This document shows positions 48,766-61,378 of a stretch of 64,000 nt of DNA, one piece after another. The translations under genes and the position numbers were made by a program. Numbering within the stretch: position 1 is the stretch's first letter; each line of letters begins with the position of its first letter. Below the pieces are notes generated by a model that worked only from the letters and a program-made list of their open reading frames with translations, did no database searches and was not told where the DNA came from. The stretch comes from Capitella teleta (Eukaryota > Annelida > Polychaeta > Capitellidae), in assembly GCA_000328365.1 (NCBI GenBank), contig KB310481.1, forward strand, positions 45,916-109,915. Direction: 5' to 3'.

Positions 48766-51700
48766 CAGAGTGGGCCAAAAGTAGTATATCTATTCCCATG
48801 TTAATGATCTCAATGCTTTTCAATGGCGCTGCATATTTCTGAGAAAGTGTACAAAACAGATCGCAGTGTAAAAACCCCTCTAAGATAAGAGAAATAATAC
48901 TTGGTATGGTATAGTCTTAACATGTCATGCTGCTATTCCTATAATTTATATTACAATTTCATCAACATTTATGCCAAATTATTTCAATTTCATTTAAGAG
49001 TGCACTCAACATTTCATGATATTTCCACTTTTGTCGGCAAACAAGGCCCTGGACCATGGATAGGCTTCATTTACACACAAATAAAGCATCACACTCGTAC
49101 TTATGTCTTGTTTGAGAGTCTTATTTTTGTGACAGTAGCACTAATGTTTATCTCCTATAATCAAAACAAACTACAGTTTGGATTGAAGCGCCATGCAACA
49201 GATTAAAAAGTTTAATCTTTACTTTTCAATAATAATTATAATTTTTTCGAGTTCGGGTTTTGGGTATCCTCGGTTTAAATTCAAATTCAAAAATGTGTTT
49301 ATTCAAAAAGAAAAGAAAAAAACAAGTGGAGTGAGAGGGGTTGACCCAGAACATGGGTATGTGCCCGCAATGGATATTTACAATTTTACAAACAAACAAC
49401 GAATAAACAAACTAACAAACAGGATATTCACAAAAGCGTTGGAGATCAGCTGTTAGGAATAGATAATTTTAGCAGGGGGGATTGTGAAGGATTTTATTGA
49501 ATGGGAGATGTGCGGATGGGAAAATCAGTCAAAAGTTTGTTTTTAAGGCAAGTTTTAAATCTATTGATTGTGAGGTTGGTGTCAATTTCATTAAATGTCT
49601 GATTCCAGATGAATGCGCCTCTGGAACGGATTGATTTCATGGATATGTTTGTGTGCAGCAGTGGAGTGTGGAGTTGATGGCGTTGTCGTGTGTTGATAGA
49701 ATGAATGGAGGCGTTTGTTTGGAAAAGTTCATCTAATACAGGAGGAAGGCGTTTATGGTGAAATTTGTGCATGAAAATGATGACAGAGAATATATAAAGG
49801 TGATGAAGAGGAAGAATCTCGAGAGATTTAAACAACTGGTCAGTGTGTGCATTCCGCTTGGCATAATTAATTATTCTAATTGCTCTTTTTTTAACTATGA
49901 ACAGGGATTGAAGATCTTGTTTGCTACAGTGGCCCCAAACATCAATATAATAGTTTAAATATGGATAAATAAAGGAATAGTACACTGTGAGAAGCGTTGT
50001 TTTGTTAAGTACAGGTCTTGCCTGGCGGAGAATGCCGATGGATTTAGAGACTTTTGTTTTGATGTAAGCAATGTGTTGTTTCCATGATAACCGGTCATCA
50101 ATAATAACACCAAGGAACTTGAATGAATCAACACGATTCAATCGTTCTCCGTTAATATTCACATCATTATTATCGGGAGCGATTTTTCTCTTAGAGAATA
50201 CAATATACTGTGTCTTCTCGACATTGAGAGACAACTTATTTGATCGAATCCATTTGATGAGATTGATCATTTCCTGATTGATTATGCCGATACACTCCTC
50301 GGAATCATCACCGCTGTACATGTAGAATACATTAGTGTCGTCCGCAAATATGATTGGCAACAGCTGTGAGGATTGAGGCAAATCATTTATATAGAGAAGA
50401 AAAAGTAGAGGTCCCAGGATTGATCCTTGTGGGACTCCACATTTTATGGAGAGGGGAGATGATTTTATTCCTTTGAAGTGGACATATTGTTTCCTATTAT
50501 GAAGGTAATCACGGAACCAATCAAGAGTACAGCCACGAATTCCATATTTTTCAAGTTTAGAGATTAGGATAGAGGGGTCTATAGTGTCAAAGGCCTTGCG
50601 GAAGTCTAGTGCAACACCCACAAGTACCTTGTTTTGATCAAAAGCGTTCGTTATTTTGTCGATGAGTAAATGGAGAGCCATGTTGGTGCTGTGTTTTTCT
50701 CGGAATCCAAATTGATATTGATAGAGGAGATTGTGTTTTGTAATGAATTCTATTAACCGTTATGCCATGCATTTCTCAAATATTTTAGAGAAAGCAGGGA
50801 GTAGTGATATAGGCCTATAATTATTTACAAGATGTTTATTACCTAATTTAAATAAGGGTTTAATTTCGGCTATTTTCATTTCGTTTGGTACAATGCCTTG
50901 AGAGAGAGAAAGATTGAGTATATGTGTGAGCGGTTGAATGAAGTGAGCTGTGTTTTCTTTGAGTATTGATGAGGGAATGCCGTCAGGACCTGGTGCGCTG
51001 TTTTTGAGGGCTCTAATGATGTTACCTATTTCGGTTTCGTTTGTGGGTTTGGTGAACATAGAGTATCTGTTAGTTTGTGTAATGTATGAAATGGGATCAA
51101 TATTGGAATAGGGAATGGATTTCGATAGATTAGGACCAACGTTGATGAAATATTCGTTAAAATGCTTGGTGATGATATCAAGATCTGAGGGGTTTTTTTG
51201 CCATTAACTTCCATGTTATATTGCTGTTTGTTGTTGTTCTTTTGTTTGTGAATGACAGTTTTGATCACTTCCCAAGATTTCCGGAGATTATTTTTATTGC
51301 GGCAAAAAAGTTGATCGTAATGAGTGCGTTCTGCTTTGTATAGAATGGATCTGAGTGTGATTTTGTATGATTTTGTGTGATTTTGTGTGATTTGTATTGC
51401 TTTTGGTCATTTGGATTTTCAGTTTTTAGATATTTACAGTAAAGTTTGTTTTTCATTTTTTATGGAGTTTTTCATTGCATCTGTTAGCCATGGTTTTCGA
51501 TTTTTATATCCAAGTTCTATTTTGGTTAATGGAAAACTTTGATCAAAAATGGTGGTGAATTGTGTGTAGAATGATGTGAATACTGTTCGGCAGTTTGCTT
51601 CATTGAGTACTTGATCTCATTGCGTGGAGCTTATGAGGTCGTGGAATTTATTTTTATTTCGGTCAGTGAATAGCCTTTTTGTGATGAAGTTATTTCGGTT

Positions 51701-54502
51701 GCTCTAATTATTGTGGAATGGTGTGAAGCAGAATACAGGACAGTGATCAGAGATTGAGTTGGCAAGGATTCCGGATGTAGTTGATGCTCTTGTTAGATTA
51801 TTGATGAAAATGTTATCAATTATAGTCGCAGACGACCCTGTGATTCTAGTTGGCTTGTTGATTGTTGGCAGAAAAGAATTTGCAAAGAGTACATCGACAA
51901 AATCAGAACAGGACAGATGGCTAACAAATTGATGTTATAATCGCCAGCTAAATATACATGTTTGTTTTCATTGCTTAATCGATCTAATGTTGATTTCAAA
52001 GTCTCATTGAAATCGATAACTGACTGTTTTGGGGGTCTATATATGCAGCCGACATTAATGTTGCGATCGGCGGAAATAAAACTTTGATCGATTTCAATAA
52101 AAATAGACTCAATGTGACTATTGACGATCGAGATATCACGGCGGACAGAGTAATTGGATATATTGGAATGGATAAAAATGGACACACCACCCCCAATTCT
52201 GGCATTACGAATGCTATATTCATGGTTATAGGATGAGATATTAGCAAGGTGACAATTAGTGGCACCAAGTCAAGTTTCGGAAAGGCATATAATGGGAAAT
52301 TCATCGTTGATAGTTGTCATCATATTCATTAATTCATTGAAATTTGCAAAGAAGCTTATGATATTACAGTGAAATATTGACAGGGATGAGGGATCGGATT
52401 TACAGAGACGCTGAAGTGAATTTTCTGAGTAATAATCAGAACAAAGATTACTTGAGATTTGGTTGTAAAAGCAGAGATCTGGGTCAATGTCATTAAGTTC
52501 GTCTATTGCACATTCGTCATCAACGTTAAATACATCAAAAGTCGTGGCATTAAGGGAATCAATATTCACAGGTATGCGTGGCTGAGCATCATTCAGATCT
52601 TGAATGACCAAAGAAAAGCTATGGGTATCGAGTTCATAAAAAGGTAATGTTGTTAAGGGGTTATTTGTGCATTGAGTGCAGAGATAGTTAGGGGGTGGAC
52701 AAAACATGGGGAAGATGGGGTATATAGGGAAAAGGGTACGAAGAGAAGGAAAGAGGAAGAAATCAAAGTTGTAGTATTTTTTAGTAGGAACGTCCAATTT
52801 CTGGTCAAAAGTAAAATCATGTAGGATTGAGATCCTTTCGTTTAAGAACGTTTTTATAGCTATGGTCTTGTTACAGACTGAGAGAGTCCTAAGAGAGTTC
52901 GTTTTAATTGCCTGTGTATAAGCTAGGCAGGTATTGCGAAACAAGCTTGTCCGGCGTTTAGATGCTGCTCCGGTTGGGGCTTTGGTTAACGTCCGTCGTT
53001 TCCCGACTTTTCCAATTTCCAGTCCGAAATGTGAACCCATTTCCCATCAGCTTGCTTCTCGAATTTCCAGATGGATCCGTTGTCTCTTATGCTGTAGCTG
53101 CACATGTCACCTTCATGTTTCGCCTCTTTGTAAAGAGTGTTTGCCACAATGGCAACATTACAGAGTCATTTTTATTGGCCTTCTTGACATAATCAATGAG
53201 ATCCAACAAGGCGTTTTTGAGGTCCTCTTTTTTCATTGTGTTAATCTCTGACAGCATAAGGAGATCCATGATAGATATGCGCCACCAGCTGATCGCGCAC
53301 GTTGCTCTGTTTAGATATGGTGGGGGTGGGGCGTAACGATACACCGATATAGTTGTTGCTATCACACGCTGTAATGTTCAGCGATGGTGGGGGTGGGGCG
53401 TGCGAGAAAAAAGGCCGTAAGTTGATCTCAAATTGTGCCAGGTCAAATGCACAAATGAAGCAATATTAAAGGTTCTTTTGCTTTTCCAAGCAGGATTCAG
53501 AATCGTTAATCTTCGGATTCCTGGTACTGTACCGAATTCAATGATGCAACATTCCACGAATTCACGAATTCCAGTGAAATCCCAGTCAAAACTTTAAAAA
53601 GCCAGGAGCGATATTCAAAGCAGCAACCATGAACCTATCACCGGAAGTCACTTTTACAGTGTAAACTTACGTAAGAATACCCAAATGATATAAAATTTAT
53701 ACTTTAAATATACTGCAACAAACCTAAATGGAAATAACTATAAAATAACTACAGATGAATAATAGTAAAGAAAAAGGGAAATTTACGCACCAAAATCAAA
53801 CTTGAATGGAAATAACAAATAGCACAAAATAATTAATTTAATAGATAAACTTACTTCTTAACACAAACGTCTCTCGCCTGAAGTCCCATACATGCAGCCT
53901 CACGGAGCTAGGCGTCCGGAGCTCGGCTCTCTCCCAAAACTAAACTTTAATTGCTGAATTCTCTACTTATAAAAGGATTGCCGCACGTGCCAGATTATAC
54001 ACGCTATTCATTCGCGCGCTAAACAATATGCCGAGAGGCCATCTGTACTGATGCCTAAATCATTATTCAACAACAAAACTAATAATGATTAAATTAAACA
54101 TTCATTAATGATTAATCTACCCTGTATTAATAATATATGCACATCGATAATAATGATTATGTTGAAGGACGTGGCCGTCATCGGTGCCTTGAATCCTCCA
54201 TAGGGGGTGATGACCTTCACAAGATGACAATTCAATATGCTCGTTCAGGGGCTGATTGATTTAACTCTCTTTGTGATCACACACCGCTCACATTTTTTTT
54301 ATTCCTCTCGTATTCAAAATAAACTTTTTATTTGCTTTTTTTTGCATAAATGAGCGCAGATTAGCCTACTCAATCCATACCAGGTAGATGTTTTGTTTGG
54401 TTTTTGTTTTTGTTTTGTTTTGTTTTATTAATTGATACATTTTGGCAAATTTTAAAGTTTTGTTTTTAACATGCAGTAGATAGACTACTTTTGGCCACTC
54501 TG
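48766..54502. mobile_element. Mariner-type element split by a LINE
   Basis: The left end CAGAGTGGGCCAAAAGTAG (48766) and right end CTACTTTTGGCCACTCTG (54502) are inverted repeats flanked by TA. The inner parts 48766-49205 and 54225-54502 together match the uninterrupted order of blocks at 39410-39764. In that copy GCGCCACGCAACAGATG is followed closely by GGTTCAGGGGCTCAT. Here the same blocks lie 5 kb apart, with a LINE between. No transposase frame is left. Confidence 0.75.
49220..53400 (-). mobile_element. CR1/L2-like LINE, nearly full length but broken
   Basis: Minus-strand order: an ORF1-like start near 53240 (MKKEDLKNALLDLIDYVKKA), a linker region (53040-52400), an AP-endonuclease (about 52400-51820: LSIFHCNIISFF, PIICLSET, CIYRPP, AGDYNIN) and reverse transcriptase (about 51060-49494). 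RT signs: SAPGPDGIPSSIL, NNYRPISLLPAFSKIFEK, VALDFRKAFDTID, CGVPQGSILGPLLFLLYIN, FADDTNVFY and a C-terminal part to 49494. The RT-C frame alone is 395 codons, so decay is mild, with a few frame breaks at about 50700, 51800 and 52200. The 3' end lies near 49270, where TTTGAATTTGAATTT-type repeats (minus strand) form the tail. It inserted into the mariner-type element. Confidence 0.9.
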
Positions 54503-55102
54503 TATATATGTCTTGGGTGCTTTAAACTTAATATTAAAGAATTGATTCAACACAAAATTTACCTTATTTTGATATTCGAATATTCTTCATGATTACAAAG
54601 GATGACGCACATTTATATAGTAAATCCGTGACTATAGTGACATCCGTGATATGGAAGTAAGCGTCAAATTAATAACACTAGGGTTTCACTAACATCATAA
54701 AGTTCTAATTATATTGAGATGTTGTTGTACACTAAATTAGTTATACAGAAAAAAATCTTTATAACTTTGCCAGACGTTCATATATATCCTTAAAGTTTAC
54801 CATTATTACTTCATAATATATTTCTTATCCAGAAAAAAAAAATATTGCACTCATTCGAAATTACTCTCGTAATCATAACGTGAGTCGACCATAATCGATA
54901 AAATCGAGCACCATCATAACGCGCAATTCGACAAACTTCTGGAGAAAGCAGCAAAATCAAAAAAAAAAACCTGCTTCATTCGATAAAAAAAAACTGCAAA
55001 AAAAACGTGAAATTAGACACGGAAATGATAAATACACTGATGTTTAATCATTGTATTCACTAAAGATCGAATTTATTATTAAAATCCATTCATTTTATTG
55101 GC

Positions 55103-55133
<31 letters not shown>

Positions 55134-55730
55134 CGTGACGGAGAACGTGCGTTATGATATCCATGACTGTCATGTCCGATGCATGCTCTGGTATTATTCT
55201 ATAGGTAAAAATACAATTATGTAATGTCCTTACATCAATGTATTTCTTGCAAATATATTATGGAACGATCGAGGACTAATGACCAGACCACCTATTATAA
55301 ATATTGATGGCCAGGTTGTACTTGGATTGCAATGAAATAAATTAAAAAAAAAAAATAAAATAAAATAATAATAATAATAAAAAAACTAATAATTATTTTT
55401 ATTTCTTTTATTGCAATCCAAGCAATTTTAATGTGTATGCATCCCGTACACTATAACTGCCTCCCGACGCACAAATTATTGGTGTCCTATATCCTCCTAC
55501 GATAATACCGGTCTCTGGTTTCCAACATGCAGATATAGTTTTCATTACTCAGTTGGATCGAGAAGCCGAATGAACATAAAAATACTTTTTATTGAAAACT
55601 CTCAAAAATGAAACAATTAAGATATTGAATGACAAGAAAGACAATGTTGAAAACAAATAAAAATGTATTTGTTACAATAGTTAATACATGCACTCATCAT
55701 ATCAAACCAAATTTCCAAAAACAATGAATT

Positions 55731-55946
55731 AAAGGGAGGGAGAACTGGTTAAAAATGCACCAAAAATGATTCCTATGCCTGGCCCACACAAGGAATATCA
55801 TCGCTAACGATTTCGCGGGAGATATATTGCTAATTAGGCGTGACGTCAGGAGCTGTGATGAAACACCGAGTTCCCCATCTTTTACAATGGGCCTCGTCAT
55901 ATCAGCGTGTCCTGCGACTAAACCCCTGGATATTTTTTTCTTTTCT
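55731..55946. repeat. 230-bp dispersed repeat, copy 2
   Basis: Near-identical to 37213-37446, lacking 21 bases present there. It lies outside any MULE-like ends, so the repeat moves or was copied independently of that element. Confidence 0.85.
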
Positions 55947-56232
55947 TTTCGTTCACTCTGCCTGACTTTTTTGATGCCGACAACGCGAAATGGAAGCTCG
56001 GTGAGGAGGCGCTCGTCATCACCGCTCCGATACTCTGAGCAGTCTATATTTACTTTATGTGTGTGTTTGCCAGTGTATTAAAGGTTGTATTACAGCCAAG
56101 ATGCATTTTTATAATTATTATACCTTTATAGTCAAGTGGATCAAACGTTAAATTCTCTCACGTGAATGAATGAATGGATGCTTTATTTATTGAGTATACT
56201 TTAGTTTGTACAAATATAAATGTAAAAATATA

Positions 56233-56770
56233 CAGACTGGTCCATATTGTTGTTTCGAATAATGATGAAGTTCCCTATGGGATTTTACCATTGCTACGAC
56301 GTGGTTGCTAAGGTGTTCTGGAGTGACTGACATGATTGTGGAAATGTAAAATCATGGTATTTATTGCACATAACTGTAATGAATATCTAACAACGTATAA
56401 GAAAAGATAACAATTTAAGGGTTAACATCTGGATCATTACAAAAGGTGCTCGAAGTGACTCCCATTGACATCGAAGCAGAGTTGGAGTCTCATCTCAACA
56501 CTGTCGCAGACGCGCGCGCAGAGTTCCTTCAATGCTTGTTCTGATGGATCCCAGCGAACGCGTTGGTTATGAAATCTCTAAGATCTTCAAGGGTTCGTGG
56601 ATTCCTTGCAAACACAACATTTTTCACGTGGCCCCCGCAAGAAAAAATGCAATGGTGTGAGGTCTGGCGACCAAAATCCCCCTAGCAACTACGCCGTAGC
56701 AACGTCTCGCAATGGTAAAATCTCATAGGGAATTTTATCATTATTTGGAACAACAATATGGACCAGTCTG
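56233..56770. mobile_element. Internally deleted mariner with transposase C-terminus
   Basis: CAGACTGGTCCATATTGTTG at the left and CAACAATATGGACCAGTCTG at the right belong to inverted repeats of about 65 bp, flanked by TA. On the minus strand (about 56700-56435) decayed transposase reads SPDLTP, DFITNAF, then RVCDSVEMRLQLCFDVNGSH and FEHLL before a stop, the usual mariner C-terminus. One frame change or more lies between these parts. The N-terminal and most catalytic regions are missing. Confidence 0.88.
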
Positions 56771-57838
56771 TACATTATATTTCAACAGTTTCTATATTGA
56801 ACGAAGTAAAATGAATTGTAAAAATGGAATCACTCTATAACGTTTGTCACTTTTTCCACCCTAAATCTGGGTGAATGTGAATTGAATTGAATGAGCAGAG
56901 ACACGGAACACTAGTGCTTGATGACCACACAGATACCGGTATACACGCGCCACGCCACGCGCCACGCCACATCATAGCGGCACCAAACCAGATTTCAATT
57001 ATATACTATAGATGCATAAATAAATGAACATCGAATAATTCAATTGCATACGGTATCTACATGTATTCTCTCTGGAATTGATTGCAAAATGGATAACTGG
57101 ACCAAACTGGATAATAGCTCCTTTAAATGTAGTATATATGACTAACAGCACACAATGGATGTCAAAAACGGCCTAAATATTAAGTTTTTCCTTGCGATGC
57201 ATGTTGTAACGATGATGTTACTTTTGTGTAATTCTCCTTGGGATTTAGAGGTTGAGAGGTTAAAACGCAAGAGATGTTTTCGCTGTGGCTACTTCCAGAT
57301 CTGCCGCGATGCACGGGAGGAGGCTTGGTTTCATACCGAAACTTCAGATTGAGGCGATTAATCGCCGGCGCTAATGGCTGATCGTCCATTAGCCCTTGAC
57401 AGCTGACGCCGGACACGATACAGGCGACCAGCCACTGACAATGTACAATTGCACATCTACAGGTAGTTTGGTGGCAGAAATAGTACACTGGTATGCGCGA
57501 CAGTATTTCAATGAATTGAATAATTTCCATGAGCAAATAATTTATTCTTAGTCAATGTGGTGCGTTTCCATGGCGATTGTGGCTCTATTCAGAGTTCATT
57601 ATTATGAATGACATCACAGCAGTTATTACCATTTCCCATTCTGCATAAAGTTAGCATCCTGATATTCCTGTTGTGAAAGGGAAGATACATGTGTAACTAT
57701 GCAGGCCAGAAACTTGGGACTGCAGAAATCTTGATTAGAGATACCGTTTCCATAGAAACAGATAAGGCTGGATTAACGAAATGTGACAATAAAAGAAACC
57801 CCACAAACGAGCTTCATAGCGAATAGAAATGATGACAC

Positions 57839-57844
57839 TTTATT
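57839..57844 (-). terminator. Candidate polyadenylation signal of AHSA1
   Basis: AATAAA on the minus strand, about 115 bases after the AHSA1 stop codon. Confidence 0.5.
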
Positions 57845-57958
57845 GACACATAATGAGATGAATTACGACAAAATACAATTATGACAATTATGACAAGACA
57901 AGAGACGATGAATGAATTAAAAACATGCTACAAAAAAAAACTAATAATTTAAGCGAAG

Positions 57959-59597
57959 TCAATAAAGTCGAGCTCCGAATCCGAACGTTTGTCTGATGGC
58001 ATCCCAGTAATAGTTGACCCATCCTTGCTTCGTTCGCTCAAATTCCGATTCCGGAATTCCTGTTTGACTGAGACTCAGCTGAGTTCCATTGTCACTTTCA
58101 CTTATATCCAAGGTCACTGTGGAATAGTGCTCTTCCGGCCAGGTCTTGAAACGCCACCGCATCACGATCTGCTTATTAAACTCCTGTTGCAGAAAATTCA
58201 GATTGCTAATCGGTACAAAGAGGTGAATTTAGTTACGTACCAGACACTGATAGTCACCGGTGATGTTATCATCAAACAGTCGGAATCTGCCGCCTTTCTC
58301 GACACTCATTTGCACGTCAGAACGCGTATACGCCTTAACCATCTGTTAGGTAATACATAACATTTAGAATGAGAACAATTAAGACTTGATCACTCGCGTC
58401 TTTGTCGGTGAGAGCTCGGTACAGATCACCGGCTGAGCACTGGAACTTCTGTTTGTCGTTCAATATCTTACACTTGATTTTCACTCCAATATTTTTGTTC
58501 GCAGGGACGCCTTCCACCGGCTGAGCTAATTTGCTCTTGGCATCATTCTACAGGAAGAATAAATACATAAAAAAAATAGAAATATTAAAGAGAATGTCGA
58601 CTCACGGTAGCCTTTGCTTGTGCCTGCGGTTGCGGACTATCTTTACCTTTGGCTAGAATCATACCCTGGCTAAATTCTGTGGAGAAGTGATAATGATAAT
58701 ATTAATAATGGTAATAATAATAATAATAATTAATAAACATTATTCACGTATAGCGTAAAATCCACCGAAGTGCTCCAAAAGGTTTTGTCAAAGGTTAAAA
58801 GTTCACAATGTGTGTAATTTTTTCAATTGGATATATTAAGTTTTGCACACACTGTTCACATGCTGTTCTGCGGTTAAAAACTGGTGCATATATACAAATT
58901 ATAGAACTCAACACAGGAAGATCACAAACAAAATATGAAATTACCAGATTTTAGTTCTTGAATGTACTTAGCAAGTTGGTCCCTGACTTTGGGCTCTCCC
59001 TCCTTGCGCATAAATTCCTTCAGTTTAAAGGCGTCATCGTCTTTAGCGTCCGTGACGGTGAAACCGATATCAAGATCCTCCGGTTCGTTCTCCTCACTAA
59101 GATTAGGTACCTCCACTTTCCCTTTGTAGACTTTAGCAGATTCCAAAACCTCACCTAAGTAAATAGAAATAAAACAAACACAATGTGTAAAATGAAAATA
59201 ATCAAGTACTAACCGGACCACTCAGCCTTGAGGTCCCATTCGTAGAAAAAAATTAGTTTTGCTTTTCTGTTGTTGGCACTGGCCTCACCATCAACGGTGG
59301 TCAGCTCCTTGATTTCACACGAATCTGTGAAATAATTAACATCAGAATATAACGAAAACTAACCAACAAAATACTCACAGAGATCGTTCGTGATTTTAAG
59401 GCCTTCAAGCAAAGACTTCAACTTCTTTTGGGACCAACCAGTCGCATTTTTTTCTGTCCTGTAAAAGTAAACGGAAGAAATAAAGAGATTTAGGAGAGCA
59501 GCCCGAGGTTCTCTTACCAGTGCCAGTTGTTGACGTTGGTGGCGTCCTCCCGCTCTTCTACAATCCATCGTGGATCACCTTCTCCCCACTTGGCCAT
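57959..59597 (-). CDS. AHSA1: AHSA1, activator of Hsp90 ATPase (8 exons)
   Basis: Co-chaperone that binds Hsp90 and speeds its ATPase cycle in the cytosol. Length 342 residues; human 338. Exons, 5' to 3': 59597-59518, 59458-59379, 59324-59214, 59154-58945, 58676-58606, 58547-58398, 58342-58241, 58183-57959. All joins keep frame. The N-terminus MAKWGEGDPRWIVEERED and the motif NVNNWHW are conserved, followed by DGEASANNRKAKLIFFYEW and SQGMIL. The C-terminal AHSA1/START-like domain (from about residue 235) has VMRWRFKTWPEEH and ends RQTFGFGARLY. Intron 6 appears to start with GC rather than GT (GACGCGAGT). The only nearby GT donor would shift the frame into a stop. An AG just before the start codon (TGTCTGCAG) suggests a 5' UTR intron. 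Confidence 0.95.
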
Positions 59598-59977
59598 GAT
59601 GTGTCAGTGCCTGCAGACATTAAGTTAACAGGTGAATTAGAAGAGACATAAAATTTTTATAACAATAATAATCATGATTATAAAATTATAAGACTGAAAT
59701 ACAAACTCGACTTAAATCTTAAAAGCAGATCAGGAAGCACAGAAAACAGGCTTCAAGATCTAATATTCAGTTCGCGAAGGAAAAGTGAGCAACTGATATC
59801 ACCGAGTAACTTTTGCAAGTGTTCAACCAATGTAATGATTCAATGTTGAATGTGAATGTCAGAACTGACGAGCAAAAAAAAAAAAGTTAAAGTGACAGCT
59901 CGAATTTGCCAACTGGTTATAACGATATACACTTCCCTTCCCCAGAGCTGTAATCTATAGATGACAAGAAATAGATG

Positions 59978-59990
59978 TTCAAGAATCTTT
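59978..59990. promoter_or_regulatory. Candidate heat-shock element near AHSA1 start
   Basis: TTCAAGAATCTTT has the alternating TTC-nn-GAA-nn-TTn form of an HSF site, with the third unit imperfect. AHSA1 is heat-inducible through HSF1 in other animals. It would lie just downstream of the predicted transcription start. Confidence 0.35.
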
Positions 59991-60028
59991 TCTCATTCGA
60001 AGCAAAAGTCTTACCGAAGAGATGAGGG

Positions 60029-60035
60029 CTTTATA
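60029..60035 (-). promoter_or_regulatory. Candidate TATA box of AHSA1
   Basis: TATAAAG on the minus strand, about 430 bases before the start codon, in keeping with a 5' UTR that may contain an intron. Confidence 0.4.
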
Positions 60036-60057
60036 AGCGAATAAAATGTTGAGAGAA

Positions 60058-60065
60058 TTCTAGAA
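60058..60065. promoter_or_regulatory. Candidate heat-shock element upstream of the TATA box
   Basis: TTCTAGAA, a perfect two-unit TTC-nn-GAA core, lies about 25 bases upstream of the TATA box on the AHSA1 side. Together with the site at 59978 it suggests stress control. Confidence 0.4.
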
Positions 60066-60445
60066 AGCACACGCTTTTTCTCCACCGGATGTAGGCCGGC
60101 CTTCCCCGAGTAGAACTATCCTATTATTCATAACGCATCCAATGTACATTATGATTCACTTTGAGTCCCTTCATCGTTTCGGTTTATTCTTTCTTGTTTC
60201 TAACATTCCAGTTATCCCTAGCCAAAGACTCTCCAGATCATTCGCATTTGCATATATGTAGAGATGAGCTTCTTTCTAAACACGTGATGACCCTTTTTCA
60301 TAAGCAATGTCGGATCTGGAATACTAACAAGAAGAAGCTCATCTCTAGTATCCTATATAAAAAGAGCAATGCAAACCGGGTTCCTGGAAATTTAGAACAT
60401 GGGCGCCATTTTGTTTCTTAGAATCGGAGCCTCCGCTATCTTTTA

Positions 60446-60992
60446 ACATTGGAAAATCATACCGAACTGCGGTAAAATCAGTATAACTTCGCCAATAGTG
60501 CATGAAAATCCACAAAGTTGAATGATATTTCTTCCTTAAATATTTCTTTATCTGAAAAAACAAAACATTATTGCACTCATTTGCAATCTTTATTTGTCAC
60601 AATCATACCGGGAATCGAGAAGAAGTGGATAAATCGAACAAAATCACGACGCCACAAATCGTGATAAACATAGTAAAATCTGTGCTTTTCAACTGACTAT
60701 AAATCGATAATTTCGAGCATATTTCCATATAAACTAGACATTTTTAGAGAGATTGAATCCTCATAAAGATACATAAACATTTTGGATATTATATAAATTT
60801 GTTTAACATTTTTAATTACGCTTCAAACAACTCCACTGTATACGATACTTTGCAACAACAGAAAATAGCATGGACAAATCATACCCAACTGCAGTAAAAT
60901 CAGTTTAACTACGCCAATCGTGCATGAAAACCCTTAAATTTGACATAACAGTCAACTTTAATGGTTTTATTCCTTAGATATTTCTTTATCTG

Positions 60993-61024
<32 letters not shown>

Positions 61025-61290
61025 TATTATTGCAGACATTCGCGATTTTGAACTCTCGTAATCATAACATGAATCGAAAAAAATCGATAAAATCATAACA
61101 CCGAATTTGACCTGTTCCTTGAAAAACTTCAAAATCTATACTTTTCAAGTGACAATAAATCAATAATTTCGAGCGCGTTTCAGTTTGAAATTAATATTTG
61201 AGTAGATTAAACCCTCATCAAAATACTAATACCATTGTTGGAATTCTATAAATTACTTCAACATTGTTAATTACGCTTCAAACTACACCA
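60446..61290. repeat. Two tandem copies of a roughly 420-bp AT-rich repeat
   Basis: The blocks recur in the same order about 420 bases apart: AATCATACC.AACTGC.GTAAAATCAGT near 60455 and 60875, ATATTTCTTTATCTGAAAAA near 60540 and 60975, ATAATTTCGAGC near 60707 and 61150, and TTAATTACGCTTCAAAC near 60815 and 61268. Part of the unit is also seen at 54780-54960. Noncoding and diverged, so it is old or a dispersed repeat duplicated locally. Confidence 0.75.
60981..61020. repeat. Poly-A run
   Basis: About 27 consecutive A within the second tandem unit. The first unit has only six A at the equivalent place. Confidence 0.95.
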
Positions 61291-61378
61291 CTGTTACGTT
61301 GCTTTTGGGATCGCCCACGCGATATAAATATTAGTCTATCTGAGTATCTTTAAATTTATATCATATATTAGTTTTATT

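Larger units (their letters stand above)
53401..57958. other. Repeat-rich region between the LINE and AHSA1
   Basis: No host gene recognised. It holds the right part of the mariner-type element (to 54502), AT-rich DNA related to the tandem repeat at 60446 (54780-54960), poly-T (55107-55132), the second copy of a 230-bp repeat (55731-55946) and a small mariner (56233-56770). GCGCCACGCCAC repeats lie near 56945-56970. Otherwise AT-rich, nothing seen. Confidence 0.6.
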
